A DNA stretch of 64,000 bases from Acidobacteriaceae bacterium (GTDB lineage: Bacteria; Acidobacteriota; Terriglobia; Terriglobales; Acidobacteriaceae): contig PLXE01000117.1 in assembly GCA_003151335.1 (NCBI GenBank), forward strand, positions 98,064 through 162,063, in the 5' to 3' direction. Below the pieces are notes generated by a model. It was given only the letters and a program-made list of their open reading frames with translations, had not been told where the DNA came from and searched no databases. This document shows, in pieces, positions 51,873-60,986 of this stretch. Numbering within the stretch: the first letter of the stretch is position 1; each line of letters starts with the position of its first letter. The position numbers were made by a program, and so were the translations under genes.

Positions 51873-53107
51873 GACGCAATCCTCGCACTCGGCTCTTTCT
51901 CCGCTTCGCTAATCCGGCCAAGAACGGTCAACTCGATGAGCTCTTTCACTTTTCGGCCCCATTCTGCCTCATTGTATTGAGCTCGCGCGATGCGCTGTCC
52001 ATTCTGACCCAGGCGTGCTCGCAGTTCAGGAGAATTCAGGAGTAGCCGGAGTTTTTCCGCCAGTTCGTCAACATTTCCGCTTTCAAAAATCAGCCCAGTT
52101 TCCCCTTCCCGAATGTAATAAGGGACCCCGCCAACTCGCGAGCCAATGACCGGCTTGCCCGCCGCCATGGCTTCCAGCACGACGCGCGGAGCGGCGTCGG
52201 TCCGCGAGCACAGGGCGTAAATGGAACAATCGGTTAAGATTTGCAACGCTTGAAGGTTGGGCCGGGCCTTCAGGATTTCTATTTGCCGACTGTCGCCGAT
52301 CATCTCCCGGATCAGGTGTTCATCTGGAAAATGGCCCAGCAGCCGGACCTTGGTGTCTGGAAACTCGGATTCGATCTTCCGAAATGCGCGGATCAGAATG
52401 TCCGCCCCCTTCAAAAACCAGGGCGCACCCATAAGCAGGACCGAACCATCACTTTCCCCGCCGTGTGGAATCCGCGACATTGCTGTGAAGCTGTGAATCA
52501 CGCAAGCGGGAATCTTTTGCAGGTTGGGGTACTTTTGCAGTTGGTTGGGATACATCAGGTGAAGCCGATCGCAGCGTAACACCAAAAACCGCAACAATAG
52601 GTCCGATACCACTCTGGCTATGCGCGTCTTAACGCTTACCCTCGCGGAGTAGTGATAAGCGTTTCCTCCGAAGGCGTTGAACCGGTAAGCATTCTCGGGC
52701 ACGTTGGGCAACCTGAGGATGAACTTGGTGCGCAATAAGCGAGACAGAATCCAGGCAACGACTCCCGACAGCCCAGCGCCGTAACTCATCGTGCAATCGA
52801 TCCGTTTTTCGCGGCCAAGCCGAAGACCCTGCTTCAGCTGGAATCGAAAAATGGCTGCTTTCTGCCGGAACGAGAGCAGTTTGTAACGCCCAGCGAGAAA
52901 AAGATGGTAAGCCAACTTTTGGTTGACCTTATGAGTCGGGAAGCAATTCTCACCGAGTTCAGCGCGCAGTGAACCCGCCTTCGCCATCCCCGTGGGAAGG
53001 AGCACATCCACGCTGATGTCTCCCCGCAGGTGGTACCACTCAGCCATGCTTGCATCGTTGGGCGGGGGAAGCAGGCCAGGAAAGACATACAAAAGATTGA
53101 TCGCCAT
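51869..53107 (-). CDS. GT4-family glycosyltransferase, tandem duplicate 1
   Basis: 412 residues, starting MAINLLYVFPGLLPPPNDAS. It is about 55-60% identical by eye to the next gene on this strand (53206-54438), with shared blocks YHLFLAGRY, LRLxNVPENAYRFN, LIRAFRKIE, HFPDEHLIREMIGDSR and EILKARPN. Donor motifs VLEAMAAGKPVIGSRVGGVP and FESGNVDELAEKL are intact. A ribosome site (ggggaga) precedes the ATG. The pair arose by tandem duplication and has diverged, so the two may add different sugars. Confidence 0.88.
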   Translation of the reverse strand: MAINLLYVFPGLLPPPNDASMAEWYHLRGDISVDVLLPTGMAKAGSLRAELGENCFPTHKVNQKLAYHLFLAGRYKLLSFRQKAAIFRFQLKQGLRLGREKRIDCTMSYGAGLSGVVAWILSRLLRTKFILRLPNVPENAYRFNAFGGNAYHYSARVSVKTRIARVVSDLLLRFLVLRCDRLHLMYPNQLQKYPNLQKIPACVIHSFTAMSRIPHGGESDGSVLLMGAPWFLKGADILIRAFRKIESEFPDTKVRLLGHFPDEHLIREMIGDSRQIEILKARPNLQALQILTDCSIYALCSRTDAAPRVVLEAMAAGKPVIGSRVGGVPYYIREGETGLIFESGNVDELAEKLRLLLNSPELRARLGQNGQRIARAQYNEAEWGRKVKELIELTVLGRISEAEKEPSARIAS

Positions 53108-53205
53108 ATCTCCCCGGTTAATTCAAAAAGTGCTCAGGGCCGAGAACAGCAAAGCGCACCTCCGAATCTGGCCTCCGCTGGTGGTACTGATAAGGAGTTG
53201 CCCTC

Positions 53206-54438
53206 TTACGATGGCACATTCGCGGTCGGCTCGCTCGTTATCGTCGTGGTGCGCCCATTAACTGCCAACTCGATCATCTCTTGCATCTTGCGTCCCCAAA
53301 CTTCCGCCGTGTACTGGGTCTTTGCCATCCGGCGGCCTGTCTGGCCCATACTTGCCCGTAACTCGGGCGAACTCAGCATGATCCTAAGCTTCTCACTCAA
53401 ATCATCCGAATTTTCGCTTTCAAAGAGAAACCCGTTTACTCCGTCTCGCACGTACTGGGGAACACCCCCCACCCGTGATCCGATAAGCGGTTTTCCAGCG
53501 GCCATACCCTCAACAAGAACGCGACCTGCGGACTCTGAGCGAGAAGCCAGCACCAGCACTGAACAGTCAGCGATGATTTTCACGGCTTCGGGATTTGGTC
53601 GCGCCTTCAGGATTTCGATTCGTCGGCTATCGCCTATCATTTCCCGTAGCAAGTGTTCGTCGGGAAAATACCCCAAAAGGCGGAGCTTCCAATTAGGGAA
53701 CTCCGGTTCAATTTTGCGGAAGGCCCGGATGAGAACATCCACACCCTTGAGATACCAGGGACCACCAACAAGCAGAATAGAGTGGTCACTGATTCCGGTG
53801 TAAGGTATCCGTGAGACCGCGGTGAACACCGGAAGAATGTTGAATGGGACCTTTTGCAGCTGCGGGTAAAGCTTCAATTGGTCGGGGTAGAGGAGATGGA
53901 GGCGATCCGAGGAAAGCACCAGAACCCGCAGTAGCACATCCGAGACCCACCTTGCCAGCCGCGTTTTCAGGTTCACTTTGGCCGAATAGTGCCAAGATTG
54001 ACCGAACTGATTGAAACGATATGCGTTTTCCGGAACATTGGCCAAGCGGATGATCAACTTGGCTCGCAACAGGCGGGAGAGAAAAAACGCGACTAACCCA
54101 GCCAATCCCCAGTTGTAACCCATTACACAGTCGAACCGCAGTCTGCGAGACAGCCGCAGGCCCTCACTCAGCTGGAACCACAGAATGGCGAATTTTTGTC
54201 GAAATGTGCCTAACTCGTATCTGCCAGCTAGAAACAGGTGATAGGTTAGGTTGTTTACCTTATAAGTGGGGTAGCTTCCGTCGCCCAAATCTCGGTGGAG
54301 GTTCTCCGGCGTTTTATCCTTAAGGGGGAGAAGCATGTCGACGGTAATATCGCCGGAGACGTGGGCCATCTCAGCAAAGGCCGGGTCCTTTGGTGGAGCA
54401 TCCATGCCGGGAAAGACATATAGCACTCGTATGGGCAT
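53206..54438 (-). CDS. GT4-family glycosyltransferase, tandem duplicate 2
   Basis: 410 residues, starting MPIRVLYVFPGMDAPPKDPA. Close paralogue of the gene at 51869-53107, with the same block order (YHLFLAGRY, NVPENAYRFN, LIRAFRKIE, GYFPDEHLLREMIGDSRR). It differs in the active-site area: duplicate 1 has SRTDAAPRVVLEAMAAGKP, this one SRSESAGRVLVEGMAAGKP, so the conserved donor-site Glu is followed by Gly. No clear ribosome site. The 98-base gap to duplicate 1 suggests one transcript. Confidence 0.88.
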   Translation of the reverse strand: MPIRVLYVFPGMDAPPKDPAFAEMAHVSGDITVDMLLPLKDKTPENLHRDLGDGSYPTYKVNNLTYHLFLAGRYELGTFRQKFAILWFQLSEGLRLSRRLRFDCVMGYNWGLAGLVAFFLSRLLRAKLIIRLANVPENAYRFNQFGQSWHYSAKVNLKTRLARWVSDVLLRVLVLSSDRLHLLYPDQLKLYPQLQKVPFNILPVFTAVSRIPYTGISDHSILLVGGPWYLKGVDVLIRAFRKIEPEFPNWKLRLLGYFPDEHLLREMIGDSRRIEILKARPNPEAVKIIADCSVLVLASRSESAGRVLVEGMAAGKPLIGSRVGGVPQYVRDGVNGFLFESENSDDLSEKLRIMLSSPELRASMGQTGRRMAKTQYTAEVWGRKMQEMIELAVNGRTTTITSEPTANVPS

Positions 54439-54688
54439 ATTTCAAAGAGCCATTCTAAACCAACAAATCTGGAAAATCCGTGTCAGGCCTGATAATCCGC
54501 GGCCCTGGATCAAGGATTTTCTCTATGCCGACCGCGCGTCAGCCCAGGCCGCGTCCCACAGCGGCCCCCGTTTGTAAATCTGCACCCGCGGCCGCCAGAA
54601 CTGCTCAGTCCCTGACCTGTCCGGCAATGTCCGCACTTACGGCAAGAATTCTCAGAGTTTTCCCTCGGTCTCCCGAGGCATTATTGAT
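54439..54688. other. Divergent gap between GT4 duplicate 2 and polymerase gene
   Basis: 250 bases; no gene. It should hold promoters for both directions. Nothing clearer was recognised. Confidence 0.4.
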
Positions 54689-56065
54689 ATGATAACGTGC
54701 ATGTCCCGTTTCCTGGATATGACCTCGGCCCCGGCGGAGTACGCAAACGACACGGACTTCGCGCCTTCTGAAACACTTGTCACCACGCCTTCGCAAGCCA
54801 CACCGCGATCAGGTTCGCAGTCTGCGCCTCCCGACCGTTTCCGGTTCTTTCAGTATGTGCTGCTGTTGTATCTGTTCTTCTACTGCAGCCGGGTCAGCGA
54901 ACTGGTCCCCGGGATGCGCTTCGCGATCATCCTCTTACCAATTCTCCTGATTGGATTATTTCTCAGCGGGCGCAGCAAGGCCATACTCGGCATGCGTTCC
55001 GGGAAGGCCTTGATTGCCTTTACCATCTGGATAGCGGCGTGCGTCCCTACCAGTCTCTGGCATACCGGCAGCCTGCGGATACTGAGAGGCAACATTATCG
55101 CGCTCCTGATTGTTGCCTTGATGGCTGCGTTCATACGGACGGTGCGCGACAGCTTCCGTCTCATGTATACCATCGGGCTCGCGATGGGGCTGGTCGCCAT
55201 CATGGGACTGATAATGGGAAGACGCGGTGGTGAGCGTCTGGGCGTTGGGGAGTCGGCGACTCTGCAGGATCCTAACTTTTTCTGTCTGTATCTTCTTGTG
55301 GGAGTTTGTTTCCTATCGTTAAGTATTTCCGTGCATAAAGGCTTCAAGCGACTACTCTCCATGGGGCTGATCGTTCTTTGCCTGGGTGCGGCGGCCCGGT
55401 CAGGGTCGAGAATGGGGCTGGTTGCGTTCGCGCTAACCGTCCTGATGTTCTTCATTTTCGGCAATATGCGGCAAAGGATTTATTTGGTGCTTGGTTGTCT
55501 CCTGCTGGTTGCTGTTGTTCCCCCGATGCTGCCACAGAGCGTGAGGAATCGCTTCATGATTCTCTTTCAGCCGGGCCAGAGCGGCACAAAGCTAGATGCC
55601 TCAGCCGCGGATTCGGCAATCGTGCGCCGCAAGCTGTTGTTCCGCAGCTTGCAATTCACCTTCGAGTACCCGTTGTTTGGAGTCGGGCCCGGCCAGTTTG
55701 TACAAGCTGAATACGACCTCGCGAGAGAGGAAAGCAGGAAAGGTATGTGGATGTATTCCCACAACGCTTATACGGAGACGTCAAGCGAGACCGGTATCAT
55801 AGGGGGTATCTTATTCGTCGTGGCGTTCCTTGGCGCTCAGGTAGGCCTACGGCGAATTCGGAAATATGGCCCGGATTTGCTGACCCGCCGGATGGCGCTG
55901 TTTACCCATCTGGCGCTCATCGTTGCGACCCTCTGTGCCTTCTTCTTGACCCTCGGCTACTCTGGGATAATCTGGGCTTTGATTGGTACGTCGGGCACTT
56001 TCCAGCTAGCCGTGGCTCGGCAGGCCAAGCTTGCCCAGGCGCACCAAGGTAACCAGGTCCGATGA
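54689..56065 (+). CDS. O-antigen polymerase/ligase-like membrane protein
   Basis: 458 residues with 10-12 hydrophobic segments. After a 50-residue polar N terminus the first helix is VLLLYLFFYCSRVS. The large periplasmic loop before the last helices carries PLFGVGPGQFVQAEYDLA and YSHNAYTETSSETGIIGGIL, the Wzy/WaaL (O-antigen ligase, PF04932-type) signature with the conserved His-Asn. It probably polymerises repeat units delivered by the flippase; a ligase role cannot be excluded. The ATG lacks a strong ribosome site; an ATG four codons later is an alternative. Confidence 0.85.
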   Translation: MITCMSRFLDMTSAPAEYANDTDFAPSETLVTTPSQATPRSGSQSAPPDRFRFFQYVLLLYLFFYCSRVSELVPGMRFAIILLPILLIGLFLSGRSKAILGMRSGKALIAFTIWIAACVPTSLWHTGSLRILRGNIIALLIVALMAAFIRTVRDSFRLMYTIGLAMGLVAIMGLIMGRRGGERLGVGESATLQDPNFFCLYLLVGVCFLSLSISVHKGFKRLLSMGLIVLCLGAAARSGSRMGLVAFALTVLMFFIFGNMRQRIYLVLGCLLLVAVVPPMLPQSVRNRFMILFQPGQSGTKLDASAADSAIVRRKLLFRSLQFTFEYPLFGVGPGQFVQAEYDLAREESRKGMWMYSHNAYTETSSETGIIGGILFVVAFLGAQVGLRRIRKYGPDLLTRRMALFTHLALIVATLCAFFLTLGYSGIIWALIGTSGTFQLAVARQAKLAQAHQGNQVR

Positions 56066-56071
56066 CTGCCG

Positions 56072-56201
56072 TTCAGTTAAATTTGCCAAAGCCACTCCCT
56101 CTCCGGCGTCATCACTCGCTGCGTAGTAGCATCACGAGCAGAGAGGGCTCGCCCCACGGTCAAGAGCGCCATTGGGAGACGCAAAGCGGGGCTTAACTGA
56201 A
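56072..56201 (+). promoter_or_regulatory. Possible structured 5' leader of the GT4 gene at 56202
   Basis: A 9-bp perfect inverted repeat, TTCAGTTAA (56072-56080) and TTAACTGAA (56193-56201), would close a structure whose 3' arm touches the ATG. Inside are CCCTCTC/GAGAGGG (56097-56103 and 56141-56147) and GCCCC/GGGGC (56151-56155 and 56188-56192). The 3' part contains GACGCAAAGC, as in the 3' half of c-di-GMP-I riboswitches, but the matching 5' half (GGCAAACC) is not present. Inverted repeats of this size arise by chance, so this is a candidate only. Confidence 0.3.
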
Positions 56202-57383
56202 ATGAAGTCGGGGAAAATTGGGGTCTCTTTGCTGGTCGATACTGTCGGTATCGACGCGGGCACGGAACGGCTGGTCGCGGAGATCGCGAAACGCATCAAT
56301 TCGAATCGCTTCGACGTACATCTTTGCTGCCTTTTCGACAGTGAACGGTTCCGGCAAATGGGCCATTGCTGCCATACGAAGCTTTTCCCCGCTCAGAGCT
56401 TCCATACTCTTGCTGGAATCCGGCAAATTGCTGCGCTGCGACGTTACCTCAGGGCGGAACAGATTGACATCGCTCATTCTTTTATGGTGAGGACCGCAAT
56501 CTTGGGCGTTGCGGCCGGTCATCGCTCCGGCTGCACATCGACGGTCACAACCCGGATGAGCATGGACTGGTACACAGCTTACAAGATCAGGCTGTTCAGG
56601 TACTATCTGAATCCTCGAACCACCCGCGTGATGGCCAATTCTGAAGCGATTAAACAAGTTGCCTCAAAAATGGAATCACTGGATCCAGCCCGGATTGACG
56701 TGATGTACCAGGGAGTGGACACCCACCGATTCACCCCATATTGCGAGACTCCATCGGTCCATAGCTCCGCAGCAAGTCTGGGCGTACCCGCAGGCGCTCC
56801 CGTGGTCGGCATAGTCGCCAATTATCGGCCCGTCAAAGACCTAGCGCTGTTTCTTCGGGCCGCTAAATTCGTCGCCGACAAGGTCCCCCGCGCGGCCTTT
56901 CTGCTCGTGGGTAAAGGTGAATCGCGGGCCGAACTCGCGGACTTGGCGCGCCAGTTGAATATCGCCGATTCCGTGTTCTTCACCGACGGTGAAGGAGATG
57001 TGCGGGACCATCTCGCAAGCATGTCCATTGCTTGTCTGTCGTCCATCAGCGAAGGATTTTCCAACGCGATTCTGGAATACATGGCCTGTGGTCTGCCCGT
57101 GGTGGCCACGGCAGTGGGCGGCAATGGCGAGGCGATTGTGGACGGGCAAACCGGCTACCTCGTCGGGAAACGCACGCCCGAGGCATTTGCTGCTCCGATT
57201 GTCCGCCTTTTGCAGAACGAGGACCTCCGGCGCAAGATGGGGTCGAATTCTCTGATGCGGGCCAGAGGGCTGTTTTCTATGGATGGCTTTGTTGTACGGC
57301 TTGAACAATACTACGAGCAGTTGGTCAATCGAAGAGTAGCTACGACTCACAATCTCGGCACGCCGACAGCGGTAAACTCCTAG
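56202..57383 (+). CDS. GT4-family glycosyltransferase
   Basis: 393 residues from the ATG at 56202; a TTG ten codons earlier is possible but lacks a ribosome site. N terminus IGVSLLVDTVGIDAGTERLV. The acceptor half has IDIAHSFMVRTAILGV; the donor half has VGIVANYRPVKDLALFLRAA, FLLVGKGESRAELADLA and SISEGFSNAILEYMACGLPV, with GTs' conserved Glu (SEGFSNAILE). It follows the polymerase gene by 136 bases, the gap holding the possible structured leader. It faces the acetyltransferase gene tail-to-tail, 10 bases apart. Confidence 0.9.
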   Translation: MKSGKIGVSLLVDTVGIDAGTERLVAEIAKRINSNRFDVHLCCLFDSERFRQMGHCCHTKLFPAQSFHTLAGIRQIAALRRYLRAEQIDIAHSFMVRTAILGVAAGHRSGCTSTVTTRMSMDWYTAYKIRLFRYYLNPRTTRVMANSEAIKQVASKMESLDPARIDVMYQGVDTHRFTPYCETPSVHSSAASLGVPAGAPVVGIVANYRPVKDLALFLRAAKFVADKVPRAAFLLVGKGESRAELADLARQLNIADSVFFTDGEGDVRDHLASMSIACLSSISEGFSNAILEYMACGLPVVATAVGGNGEAIVDGQTGYLVGKRTPEAFAAPIVRLLQNEDLRRKMGSNSLMRARGLFSMDGFVVRLEQYYEQLVNRRVATTHNLGTPTAVNS

Positions 57384-57393
57384 GGTTCGGAAT

Positions 57394-57981
57394 TTACTCC
57401 ACGGAGGCTACCGAGGCGGCCTTAATGGCGCGCGCAGGATTACCCACCGCAACAACTCCATCCTCGACGGGATGAACCACAACCGCACCCGCACCTATCG
57501 TGGTGCGCGCACCGACCGGAGCCATGATGATCGCAGATGCGCCAATCCAGCAGTCTGGCCCGATATCAATTGTTTGAAACTCGCTTTCTGAAGCCCCGCC
57601 AATGTTACCTGATGCATCCCTTGGGTGCTGGCGTCGTCCGCTGAGGATCTGGACGTGCGATGCGATTTGCGTGCGATCACCAATTCTGCAGCTACCCAAG
57701 ACACAATAAGAGCCGATGTAGACGGATTGCCCTACCGCAGCGCTCGGATGCGCAAAAAAAGAGCCGAATGAAATCCGGCTTTCCAGCGAGCATTGCTCCA
57801 GGGTCAATTTGTAGAACGCAAGCCGCAAGTAATCGCCGGGCAGCCCGGGAGATATAGCACACGCCTGTGCGCCGAATGAGAACATCCGGCCGAAGCGACC
57901 AAACCCCGCGATCAGGGCCCAGGGCAGCGCAAAAACCATGGCCACTCCAATGGCCAATAACTTGAGGTATCGCTTGATCAT
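57394..57981 (-). CDS. Hexapeptide-repeat acyltransferase (LbH family)
   Basis: 195 residues from the ATG at 57981. An N-terminal membrane or membrane-associated helix (LLAIGVAMVFALPWALIAGF) is followed by a left-handed beta-helix with hexapeptide repeats (for example VYIGSYCVLG, TQIASHVQIL) and a loop containing SGRRQHPRD. The C-terminal turns (IGPDCWIGASAIIMAPVGAR, IGAGAVVVHPVEDGVVAVGNP) are as in NodL/WbbJ-type acetyltransferases. The His in the RRQH loop fits the catalytic His of this group. It likely O-acetylates a sugar of the polymer or its precursor. An upstream TTG at 57999 would add six residues. Confidence 0.85.
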   Translation of the reverse strand: MIKRYLKLLAIGVAMVFALPWALIAGFGRFGRMFSFGAQACAISPGLPGDYLRLAFYKLTLEQCSLESRISFGSFFAHPSAAVGQSVYIGSYCVLGSCRIGDRTQIASHVQILSGRRQHPRDASGNIGGASESEFQTIDIGPDCWIGASAIIMAPVGARTTIGAGAVVVHPVEDGVVAVGNPARAIKAASVASVE

Positions 57982-58094
57982 GGCTGAGATGCCCTGCAAT
58001 CACCCATGAGTCCACAGAAATTTCGTCCGGCGCTAAATACGATATACGACTCTAACACGTTAGTGATCGGTCGGATCGCATCGTGCTTCATGGC

Positions 58095-60980
58095 TTACGG
58101 GGATCCGGTAAGGAATGTCCAATCACGCACCGTGCCACCCGGACGGTTCGTCTGGGCGACATTGCCGGCATCGTCAACACCCTTGGTGGCGAAATGGTAG
58201 GTAGCGTTGGGGCGCAAGCCGGTCAAGACAACTGTATTGATGTAAGAAAGCCGGCAAACGGCGGGGTTGACCGTAGTCGCGCATCCCGCGTTGCAGGCGG
58301 AAACGCTGCTGCACGACTTACTTACGCCCTTGGCAGTCGATCCGTACGAGTTCGAAAGTCCGTACAAAACCTCCGCCGAGGCCAATTGCTCGTAGGTGCT
58401 CCAAGCAATGGTAGCCGCCGTTCCCTTTACAGTCACAGGCGTCACGCCGGTTAAGGGATCGGCGGTGGTGCTGTTCCCCTCCTGCGGCCGTGGGATCGGC
58501 GGCACGGTGTCAGGGAAAGGCGCTTTGTTTCCAGACGGCTTATTCCTTTCCGGAAAAGTGCTGGGGATATAGCCCGCCTGAGTGCGCCAACCGATGTAGT
58601 CAAAGGTCCATTTGAAGATCTGGCCGAAGTCTTTTCCCGCGAACCAAAATCCTGCCGTAGGAGAAATACCCGCATCGAAGCAAGCATCTCCTTCCTTCAG
58701 GTAGGCATTGTCGTCGGAGATATTCCAATACCACGCATAGGCGCCACAAACCAGATTGTTAAGCTCGACGTAACTATCGTTATCGTTAGAACTGTCATGC
58801 GGGATATCTAGGCCGTTGTAGTAGAACGCATCATGACCAGCACTCTTCGCTGCCCACAATTTCGACCACATGAAGTCGAGCGTTGCCTTTACGACAATCG
58901 GAATTCTCTGATCTTGCTGCTGTCCCATCGCGCCCTGCCATTCATAATATTCGATCAAGGCTTCCATATCGACTCCGAGGATGAAACTGCGCCAGATCGG
59001 ACCGATTGGATAAGTTTGCGGATGGGTCGCCGTGCCATATTCCCGCCCCGAAGGATCGTAGTTGATATTCTGGTCCAGGTTTCCCAACAGGGAGTCGACA
59101 TAGCGTCTGGTCTGAAGAGAGTCTTGTGGGGTCTGGTTGCTTGTTACTTGCCACTTTGCGACAGCAGCCTCCAGCATGTACGCCGTCATCCGAGCGCCGG
59201 TAGATGCATCTATGGGATACAACTGATAGAGCGTATTTCCCGCTTTGCCACCTCCAGGGGGTTCATAGCTTCCAAAGTTGATAGCCGCTTGCCGGGCGGC
59301 TTCATCTCCGGTGCGGAAGTAATACATTGCGGCACCGTTTGGGAAGAGGTTCCACTCCCGCAGCAGTCCGCCAGGCCAAACCGTGCCCGCAGCTCCGACG
59401 CCGGCGAAAAAGTTCCAGTAGGACTGCTGACACAGAATCGCGCAGTGTTGGTAGTAAGCTTGCGCATTGGGGTATCGCTGACCCTTCGGTTCAGTACTCG
59501 CACCTGAGGGTGTTGACCAACCTTTAAGACCAGCGTAGTCGGACAATGTCAGAAAGTTCCTGCCGTTGTCATAATTGTAGCAATTCGAATTGGCACTCGC
59601 CGCACCATAAACGCCATTCTCGAAATAGCCTGTGCTGTTGAAGTAATCTCCACCGGGTCTGGGAGGGGAAGTCTGTGGCCCACCTGTGCAAGCGACCGGC
59701 CCCCAAGATTGAATTCGCTTCTCCCAGGTGTAATCTTTTCCGGAAGGGCAGGTCTTGCTGGTCGCTAGATAGCATGGAATGGCTGGACAGGTTCCCGAGG
59801 CCAGGCAGGATGGATGGCTCACCGTAAAGGTTGCAGTCGGTCGTACCGTGAAAATATAGGTGACGGTGAAAGGCTGACCGATGTTCTCCCCAACGTTCTG
59901 GCCCTGCAGAGGCTGGAAAGTTGCCGACACCTGATATTGGCCAGCAGGAGTGCTACCGCGGCCGCAATTATCGGTCCCGTGGCCGTTGCAGTTCGTCCTG
60001 ATACGAACCGCGTACTGATCCATGGCTGTCTGAAAATTTCCGCCATAACACCAGTCACGTCTATGCCAGCCGTCGACCTTATAGTTGGCGTATTCGGTCG
60101 CCGGATTGTTGATGTATTGGTCGGTGCAGAGGAATGTCGCGTCCATATCGAACAGCGTCCCGTCTTGGACGTCCGTGCAGTTAGATTTGCATGGATTACC
60201 CCCCGCGTCCTTCAACTTGACGAACCGGACGCTCGACCAGGGCATGTACATAGACTTGGACAAGGGGCCGCTGGTAAGTACCGCTTGCAGACCAACCAGC
60301 AAATCGTGTCCCTGGTAGACGTTTTGCGGTCCATAGGTCCAAATAGCCCAATTCGAACCGCCTGACAGATTGGGCGAGGGAGAGTTGAATATAAAGGCCT
60401 TGCAGTTTCCTTTGCAGGTCCCGTTGGCGAGGGACGGGCCCCCGGTCGTGGACCACTTGCCAGAGTTTTTGTCCTGTGAAGCCACATAGAAGAAATGGGC
60501 GCCCTTGCTGGCAAATTCGCTTCCCGCGGCTGGTGTCCCCTGATAGCTTGGAGAAAGATGGTCAATGTGGACCGAGTGGTTCTTGGCAAAACCCGCACCG
60601 CAGCCGTCATTTCCTGCGACGTCGCCGTAGACGTGACGCTCGGGAGCCAGGTTTCTATCCCGCATCAAGACAACCACGGAAGAACTGCAATGCTCGGTCG
60701 TCCACTTTACATCAACGTACGCGCCTGAAGTTCCTGAGGCCAGGCCACCAGCCGCTACCGCCGGAGTGCTGCCCATCGCGGAACCGGGGGTCTGCCAGGC
60801 GCCGCTCGCGGCATTGCCACACTGAACATCTTTCGGCTGATCGGGACCGATCGAGCCGAAGGCCGCGGAGCCCACTAGCAGAAACAGGAGTGACACCCAA
60901 GGTGGCAGTAGCGCCTGAAATGGCCGCCTTTTCGGGGGACCAGTTAGTATCTGGCGACGATTGTCCATGAAAGCCATCAT
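58095..60980 (-). CDS. Large secreted Cys-rich protein with toroid-like core and FnIII-like end
   Basis: 961 residues from the ATG at 60980 (further ATGs at 60977 and 60968 are alternatives). A signal peptide (ALLPPWVSLLFLLVGSAAFG) ends near residue 45. Next is an FnIII-like module (about 75-170), a Cys-rich region with CKGNC, CKSNC and CNGHGTDNC, and a helical core (about 500-800) with GGLLREWNLFPNGAAMYYF, TGARMTAYMLEAAVAKWQV and RSFILGVDMEALIEYYEWQ (helix pairs of an alpha/alpha toroid). The last 120 residues form a second FnIII-like domain (TIAWSTYEQLASAEVLYGLS, TYHFATKGVDDAGN). Toroid plus FnIII is common in polysaccharide lyases and glycosidases, but no catalytic residues are identified. 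Confidence 0.75.
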   Translation of the reverse strand: MMAFMDNRRQILTGPPKRRPFQALLPPWVSLLFLLVGSAAFGSIGPDQPKDVQCGNAASGAWQTPGSAMGSTPAVAAGGLASGTSGAYVDVKWTTEHCSSSVVVLMRDRNLAPERHVYGDVAGNDGCGAGFAKNHSVHIDHLSPSYQGTPAAGSEFASKGAHFFYVASQDKNSGKWSTTGGPSLANGTCKGNCKAFIFNSPSPNLSGGSNWAIWTYGPQNVYQGHDLLVGLQAVLTSGPLSKSMYMPWSSVRFVKLKDAGGNPCKSNCTDVQDGTLFDMDATFLCTDQYINNPATEYANYKVDGWHRRDWCYGGNFQTAMDQYAVRIRTNCNGHGTDNCGRGSTPAGQYQVSATFQPLQGQNVGENIGQPFTVTYIFTVRPTATFTVSHPSCLASGTCPAIPCYLATSKTCPSGKDYTWEKRIQSWGPVACTGGPQTSPPRPGGDYFNSTGYFENGVYGAASANSNCYNYDNGRNFLTLSDYAGLKGWSTPSGASTEPKGQRYPNAQAYYQHCAILCQQSYWNFFAGVGAAGTVWPGGLLREWNLFPNGAAMYYFRTGDEAARQAAINFGSYEPPGGGKAGNTLYQLYPIDASTGARMTAYMLEAAVAKWQVTSNQTPQDSLQTRRYVDSLLGNLDQNINYDPSGREYGTATHPQTYPIGPIWRSFILGVDMEALIEYYEWQGAMGQQQDQRIPIVVKATLDFMWSKLWAAKSAGHDAFYYNGLDIPHDSSNDNDSYVELNNLVCGAYAWYWNISDDNAYLKEGDACFDAGISPTAGFWFAGKDFGQIFKWTFDYIGWRTQAGYIPSTFPERNKPSGNKAPFPDTVPPIPRPQEGNSTTADPLTGVTPVTVKGTAATIAWSTYEQLASAEVLYGLSNSYGSTAKGVSKSCSSVSACNAGCATTVNPAVCRLSYINTVVLTGLRPNATYHFATKGVDDAGNVAQTNRPGGTVRDWTFLTGSP

Positions 60981-60986
60981 ACCCAC

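Noticed and set aside
56178-56187. c-di-GMP-I riboswitch call from GACGCAAAGC.
   Set aside because: Only the 3' signature is present; the 5' GGCAAACC element and the normal hairpin are missing. Kept only as a candidate structured leader.
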